A DNA stretch of 64,000 nucleotides, taken from positions 30,527 to 94,526 of the forward strand of contig JAJEKV010000761.1 in the NCBI GenBank assembly GCA_021234155.1, given 5' to 3'. Origin of the DNA: Isoetes taiwanensis (lineage: Eukaryota; Streptophyta; Lycopodiopsida; Isoetales; Isoetaceae). Position numbers and translations under genes: made by a program. Within the stretch, counting starts at the first letter, position 1. Each line of letters begins with the position of its first letter. Of this stretch, positions 58,750-64,000 are shown piece by piece. The notes below the pieces were generated by a model. The model made no database searches and was not told where the DNA came from. It saw only the letters and a list, made by a program, of their open reading frames with translations.

Positions 58750-59740
58750 ATATATCGCAGAAGCAAATACTACTAAAAAGAAAAATATTTCACACCATGA
58801 TGGCCACAGCTTGTAAAGGCCCTTTGTAAAAGTCTCAATCCTCAAGCAAAAACGAATTTGGAGGAGTTAGGACGGGTTACCGCAAAGGAAACCAAAGCAC
58901 ATTAGCCTTAAACAGGTAACATACTAAGCCACTAGCATGTAAGCTATCGCTTATACGGCTCTTCGCCCTTCACCAAATTAAAGACTGAAAAAATACACAT
59001 TAATCATTCTGATTCATTAACTGAGATAACAAGTTTCAGAACTGAGCTTTATAGTTAAGCCAAAACTTAGATTCGATTTAACTAAGAGGTTTAGAATAAA
59101 GAGGAAGAAGCCCACAAACCGATTTAAGCCGATTGATCATATTCATCCTGATCCAAACTATTGATTTGGTTGAAATCCTCTTGCTCCGCCTTCAGAGTAT
59201 CAGCAATGTCGGGTAATTTCATGGTTGGGCATCCCAAACAGGCAAACTGCTCCCATCCGCTCTTAAAGAAATTCGTGACAAATTTTGCGGGACTGGTGTC
59301 AGCTGGATTAGATTATACCTATGCACAATCTTTCCAAATACCTTGCCCCATGGAGCAAATTTTTCCTCCCGCTTTACATAGTGCTTTTTAGATCCAAAAC
59401 CGGCCTTTATCAATCAAATCCAAGAGTTTAGCTCTAGTGAGGCCACGGTTGCCTGTGCCCTCCGCCTAAAGATAGCCCAAGTAAGAATAGAAAAATTAGG
59501 CAAAGTAGAACTAATCGGGTGTTTCCCTTGCTTATAAATCCCAAATGCATCTAAAAACATAGAAATTTCCAGAAATAGTTACCAAAGGGTGTCCTTAACT
59601 TTCTGCTATAACCTTTCACGGGTATTGGCCATTTGGCTTACATCTTGCACGCCGGTGATTACGCCATATCCGATCCCTAGGATCACTCTCATGATCGTGG
59701 TGTGGTCTAACCGAGCGCCAAAGAATGATCTTGCTCTTCT
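58750..59740 (-). CDS. Possible exons of an unknown gene, related to 30.1-31.3 kb
   Basis: Minus-strand pieces: LRIETFTKGLYKLWPSWCEI with IFFFLVVFASAIYGKPFFK (about 58830-58750, donor GGTAAG), a piece ending at a GTAACC donor (about 58878) as in the 30.3 kb locus, and near 59740-59600 RRARSFFGARLDHTTIMRVI with LGIGYGVITGVQDVSQMANT. A third piece at about 59410-59220 reads HYVKREEKFAPWGKVFGKIV. Order and strand parallel the 30-31.3 kb pieces, so these may be paralogous loci. No family recognised. Confidence 0.3.
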
Positions 59741-60746
59741 CCATACATTAGGTTTGCATGATAAACCCTAAAGTGTTAGTATGACATACGCTCGCTGTAT
59801 ACGATACACCCATGCGCATTACTTGAACAATTTGTTATTTTACTAAGATCTCGAATGAACCAGCTTATTGTCTTTACCCATGCCCAAATATTTAAATATT
59901 TAAACCCTTACCATTTGAAGAGGCCTTAACATAAGTTATGCCCCCATGTCTTACCATTCCCTTGCGTTGTTCCCTCATGTGATGCGCCTCAAAAATCCGG
60001 GTTACACTAACTCATGGTCCCGTGAAATCAACCTATGGTGCCCAATCGGTTTGTCATGCAACCAAGATACCAGCCATGGATACTAGGGTTTGTATGAATA
60101 CCGGTTTGTCATTGATTTGTCATGCAGAAACCTTGTACCCTTGCAATCCGGGTTCTAAGAAATACCATACCCAAGTTAATTAAACCATTGCTTTTGAGAT
60201 ATCTTACCTTTTGAGGTGCTGCTCCAAATTGCTTATGGTCCGCACACCTAGTAGTTAGTCTCCAACATTTAATCCGCTTATCCTAAGTCTGTAAGGCAAG
60301 GATCAAAGCTATTTTTGCTATTTTACTTAAATGCTCAATGTTAGTAAATTGGGTCATGTTGCCATATAAAACGTAAAGCCCATGGTAAATTCCTTATGCC
60401 TGCTCATTTCTCTTGGCCTGTCCTTTCATATGCACCTTCAAAATTGGTGTACTTACCTTATGGCCCTGAAAATTCCAAAATACCAAAGCCTAGTTATACC
60501 ATCAACAAGTGATGCCCTTGCAAGGTCCTTATGCGTGTTCATATTTTTGGTAGTGCAGACTGTTATTCCTACTCCATGGTCCTAAAGGGTCCTGTATTCC
60601 ATTTTTACCATTGCCATCATTTATTACAATGCCTTACCTTTCAGGTGTGCATCTGCTGTTTATTGTCCCAGACCAAGTATTTAGTCTTCATTACTTGATC
60701 CTGCTATCCTGTAAGCAAGACTAGGATCAAAAAAAAATCATTTGAT
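59741..60746. other. Non-coding stretch
   Basis: No exon recognised. Repeated wording such as CCGGTTTGTCAT-GA, CTTACCTTTTGAGGTGCTGCT / CTTACCTTTCAGGTGTGCAT and TAGTTAGTCTCCAACATTTAATCC / TTTAGTCTTCATTACTTGATCC shows a diverged ~420-base duplication (about 60200-60320 against 60625-60730). Confidence 0.45.
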
Positions 60747-60788
60747 ATATATGTGTATATATATCTCTTATCTTATCTTATCTTATCT
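60747..60788. repeat. TA and CTTAT short tandem repeats
   Basis: TATATATGTGTATATATATC is followed by five CTTAT units and another short TA run. Microsatellite next to a family-A end. Confidence 0.9.
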
Positions 60789-61040
60789 TATATATATACA
60801 ATTATATTTCAGGTGTGTAAAGGTGTGTAGACATTTGATCCTGGGCCATCCATCTCGAGACCGACTGACACGTGAGCCCCAAATAAGCCACCCCAAATGA
60901 CCCCTTTATTTGGGCTTTGATTCAGGGCCCAGAATGTGCTAGATCAATGGCTTAGATTTAATCGCCAATATTAAATGTTAATAATGTCATCTGATGAGGT
61001 GGCGTCAAAAGTTAATGATCCCTTTGTGACGTGGCATGGA
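60780..61040 (+). repeat. Family-A repeat copy
   Basis: Begins TATATACAATTATATTTCAG at the TA/CTTAT array. It contains GTGTGTAGACATTTGATCC, GGGCCATCCATCTCGAGACC, GTGAGCCCCAAATAAGCC and GATGAGGTGGCG. The order matches 32387-32720. Confidence 0.65.
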
Positions 61041-62264
61041 GCAAAATATGGCGGAGTCTAAAGACTGTTGATCCGGCCTTCTCCGAGCTTTTCTATTGCC
61101 TTATCTAAATCAGGAAACATATCACGTCTGATTGAAGCATTTCTTTGCCTGCGTCTCCTATCCATATCTGATCGGCCAATGGCATGCAGCAGATGGGTTA
61201 CCTTCTTTCTCCCGCAACAACCAGCTGCTATAACCAACCTTTTGCAATCGAATTCTTCAGCCTATCGAATGCCGGAGCCCTTCCAACTCTTCAAATATAC
61301 TTTCATCTTGAGGATTTAAACAAGTATCAAATTTGGTCATTCTACCGCAGACAAGGCCCCGGCATGGGGATTTAGAGCTAATTTACACAGGTCGGGCTGC
61401 ATTAGGTAACATTTTAGGTTTCTGTTTTTGGTGTTATACCCAGAAATGCTAAAGTCCGAGGCTCCGTTTGTTGGGTTCTGTGGCGAAAGGATTTACACTA
61501 AAAAGGATTTTCTGGCAAGGTCGTTCATTTGTTTGTGGCGTTTTTAGAGTTTAAGTCTCGCTGAGTATAGCTGTAGTGTCGTTGATGATTGAGGTGGCTT
61601 GGTTTTTAGAAAAAACGTCTCCACATAGCGCATTTGGAAGTTTTATCAAAAAAGAGATGAAGAAAGCATCGGTTTCCAAGAATTCCATGGATTTGGACAC
61701 GGGGCAAACGTCGACTTGATATTATCTTTTTAAGTTCAACTGTTTTTTTTCTTTGCATAACATTAGTCCGTAGATTCTTCTTACGGCAAATATATTTCCA
61801 TTTTTTTTTCCGACCGGCTTGCATTCCAACATTTCCAGGTCCGAAACAGATCTTCCTCTTTGTTGCCCGGTACGTAAAGCTTATTTTCTTATTGTAATCT
61901 TTTGTGCTGATTCTTCATGCTGGATTTGCATTTTGACCTCTTTCTAGTTGTGAGCTGCCCTGTTATGCTACATGCTGAGGTTTAGGTTACAAAGATCCAA
62001 AATCCTTAAGGTACGTTGATTATCTATGACTACAATTGTCAACTACCTTCATAGGCTTATCAGTCAGGCATCCTTGATCTTGCATTTATTGATACGATGT
62101 AAGGGAGGTTGAGCTTGCTCAAGCTTTGCTACAGACTCCATAAATAGGCATTTGAATATATAGCTAGGAGCATCAGATAGATGTGCTTTTGGAATTTGTA
62201 GGCCGCAATCTGTAAGAGGGCCTTTAATGATGCTAAAGTTTCCACTGTTATTCTATATCCTTAT
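61041..62264. other. Region upstream of HRQ1-like exons; no exon identified
   Basis: The frame at 61068-61319 has no known motif. N-terminal HRQ1 exons would be expected somewhere here if the gene is complete; none recognised. The stretch 61040-61370 resembles exon sequence in its composition only. Confidence 0.3.
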
Positions 62265-62550
62265 AGTGCTACTTGTGCCATTTCCGAAATGTAGTTACAC
62301 ATAAAAACAGAGCTACGGTTAGGGAAGTTATCGATCTTCAAAGTTGTTGCTGTAAATTTCTGACAACAGAAGTTCAATACATGTTTTAAGTGATTTAAGC
62401 TTCAATTTTGGAAAACATGCCTCTAACACACTTTGTAGGGCAACTTGTGTCAAGTTTCCAAAATGTATTTACACTTGAAAAACAGAGCTACAGTTGGGAA
62501 GTTATAGCTCTTCAAATTTGCTGTTGTAAATCTGTGTGACAGTAGAAGGT
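62265..62550 (+). repeat. Two-copy ~180-bp diverged repeat, likely intronic
   Basis: GTGCCATTTCCGAAATGTAG / GTCAAGTTTCCAAAATGTAT, AAAACAGAGCTAC and GGGAAGTTAT--TCTTCAAA then TTGCTGTAAAT-TCTG recur at about 62274 and 62450. CAG/CTG is abundant here. Confidence 0.75.
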
Positions 62551-62929
62551 CATAGCATCAAAGCCAAAATCAGATTTTGTTAAAACTGCATGTGGGCCAT
62601 AATTTCTGTATGATTCAAGCATGCCCCTGTTTTTCATGTGCAAGCATGGTAGAGATTGCTTCCTTGCCCAACCATAGTGATCTTCATGCAGGTGTAGATA
62701 TGGAACTACTTCATTTATGAAGTTCAGCCATGCTTAATATGTTTTCTTAACCTACAAGTTTGGAAGCTTAGATCTCGGATTCATGCTGTTGTTCATCAAC
62801 ATAGGTCTTATGTTTTGTCCAACAACACCATCTCAGATTGGAAGCCTTATCATCCCAAACTCTGTCAGTTATGCCTACGGTTTCTCTGGTAGCCTAGCTA
62901 CACAGGATATGCGTACCACTAAATTTATG

Positions 62930-63846
62930 CACCAGTGGGGATTGGTATATGAGAAATTATTCTCAAAAAATGAGCTGGTTCATATCTTTGATGTCTGGTT
63001 ACTGCAGGCTGAAGTTATAAATGCAGCTGTGATGAAAAGACATGTAGTTGTGGCCACATCAATAGCAAGTGGAAAGTCTTTGTGCTATAATATTCCTATG
63101 TTAGAGGAGCTCTCTTAACTGTGCCACGTCCAAAGATTATATGTATTCCCAACTAAGGCATGGCTTCATGTCATTACTCATGCTGAGCATCCTGGTTACT
63201 ATATTTGATTTTTTCACCATGAAAATCTTTTTATTTCTACAGGCCCTTGCACAGACCAGCTTCGGCTCTTCTGAACTTTACCAATTATGTTTCCAAAGAG
63301 GTTGCGGCTGGCATTTATGATGGTGACACACACTTTAAAGGATAGGCAGATGGTTAGATTGTGTGCGCAATTTATTCACCTTGGTGACTGTCTTTTTTAC
63401 TTCTATGTGCAGCATCCTTAACTCAATAAATGGTTCCTTTCAAATATTCACAAATCCTGGCATGTACCTCCATCTTGGCCATCACACAAGCAATTTGAAA
63501 GGCTGTTGTGTAATCTGGAGGTAGGAAGGATCTTTCTTCTTCAGTTTCAAAGCACAAATTGCAACATTTACCATTATTTGCATCAGGTATGTTGTGATTG
63601 ATGAGGCTCATGCCTATAGAGGAGCTTTGGCTGCCATACTGCCCTTATTTTTATGCCGTTTGTGCCGACTTTGTCGCCACAGTAAGCTGGCTATGAAAAC
63701 TGGCATTATATAGCAACATGAAAATGGAAGTAATGGTAACTGTACATGGCTATGTTTTCATGGAAGGTGTGGGCAGTGTGGATCGTCTCCAACTTTTATT
63801 GTATGTAGCGCCACCATAGGCAATCCTCGGGAGCATGTCGTCGTAC
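62930..63846 (+). CDS. HRQ1-like RecQ-family DNA helicase, helicase core (partial, broken frames)
   Basis: Blocks: LVYEKLFS, then from 63008 after CTGCAG AEVINAAVMKRHVVVATSIA followed by SGKSLCYNIPMLEELS (Walker A is ATSIASGKS). LYVFPTK (63137-63157) is followed after an 85-base intron by ALAQ (63243). Then EVAAGIYDGDT, TNPGMYLH, SHKQFERLLCNL and, from 63587 after CATCAG, YVVIDEAHAYRGALAAILPL (DEAH box) with CRLCRLCRH to a GTAAGC donor. The last block (from 63767) reads CGQCGSSPTFIVCSATIGNP, then REHVV. The sequence order matches plant HRQ1, a 3'-5' RecQ4-like helicase for DNA-crosslink repair. Anomalies: an in-frame TAA at 63115-63117, several one-base shifts and a GC donor at 63158. The gene continues past the window edge. 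Confidence 0.75.
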
Positions 63847-64000
63847 AATTTTGTTCTTATTATGAATTGTCCACATTCCTGTCAAAACCACATTGTTACA
63901 CATTCTTTTCATCCCGTTCCTTTTCATTCTAAAAGACATGAGAGCAAAAAGACTGCACTATTGAAACAGGGGAAGGCAAAATAACTAGGAACAAAGAAAT
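63847..64000. other. End of window, probable intron of the HRQ1-like gene
   Basis: No clear coding block after NPREHVV. This is probably intron sequence. Confidence 0.35.

Overview
The window looks like nuclear DNA of a land plant. It is AT-rich and gene-poor, with long (TA)n arrays and spliced gene pieces whose closest matches, recalled from memory, are plant proteins (SUVR5-type histone methyltransferase, GBF-interacting protein 1, PARP3-type poly(ADP-ribose) polymerase, BTB protein of the At2g30600 type, HRQ1 helicase). The Penelope-like element and the sparse layout lean towards a seedless plant (fern or lycophyte), but nothing here proves the lineage. No rRNA, tRNA, CRISPR or organelle block was recognised.

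Layout. 0-13 kb is mostly non-coding DNA with short direct duplications, plus one BTB-domain fragment at 7.65-7.95 kb (+). 13.8-15.9 kb holds part of an unknown spliced membrane-protein gene (-). 19.4-23.6 kb is a repeat block: a 1.82 kb tandem duplication between TA arrays, ending in a palindrome. 25.6-27.7 kb carries the SET-domain end of a SUVR5-like gene followed directly by the C-terminal half of a GIP1-like gene, both (+). 30-31.5 kb has weak minus-strand coding traces. 33.5-34.5 kb has PARP3-like exons (+). 38.9-42.5 kb is repeat DNA ending in a TA array. 45.4-46.8 kb holds three well-spliced exons of an unknown gene (-). 47.4-57.8 kb is the main object: two head-to-tail copies of a reverse-transcriptase element, the upstream one cut at its 5' side. 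58.7-59.7 kb resembles the 30 kb traces. 62.9-63.85 kb is the helicase core of an HRQ1-like gene (+) that runs out of the window.

Two signals cross the window. First, repeat families stop exactly at (TA)n arrays with fixed end sequences, suggesting insertion into or next to TA microsatellites. Second, CAG and CTG trinucleotides are scarce in repeat-rich stretches and normal or abundant around 43-47 kb and 62-63 kb. Between the two element copies, differences cluster at CAG/CTG sites. The simplest reading is base-calling error at CHG-methylated cytosines in an unpolished long-read assembly, so many frameshifts here may not be biological.

The gene pieces do not form a pathway; they are independent plant nuclear genes or relics in a repeat-rich background.
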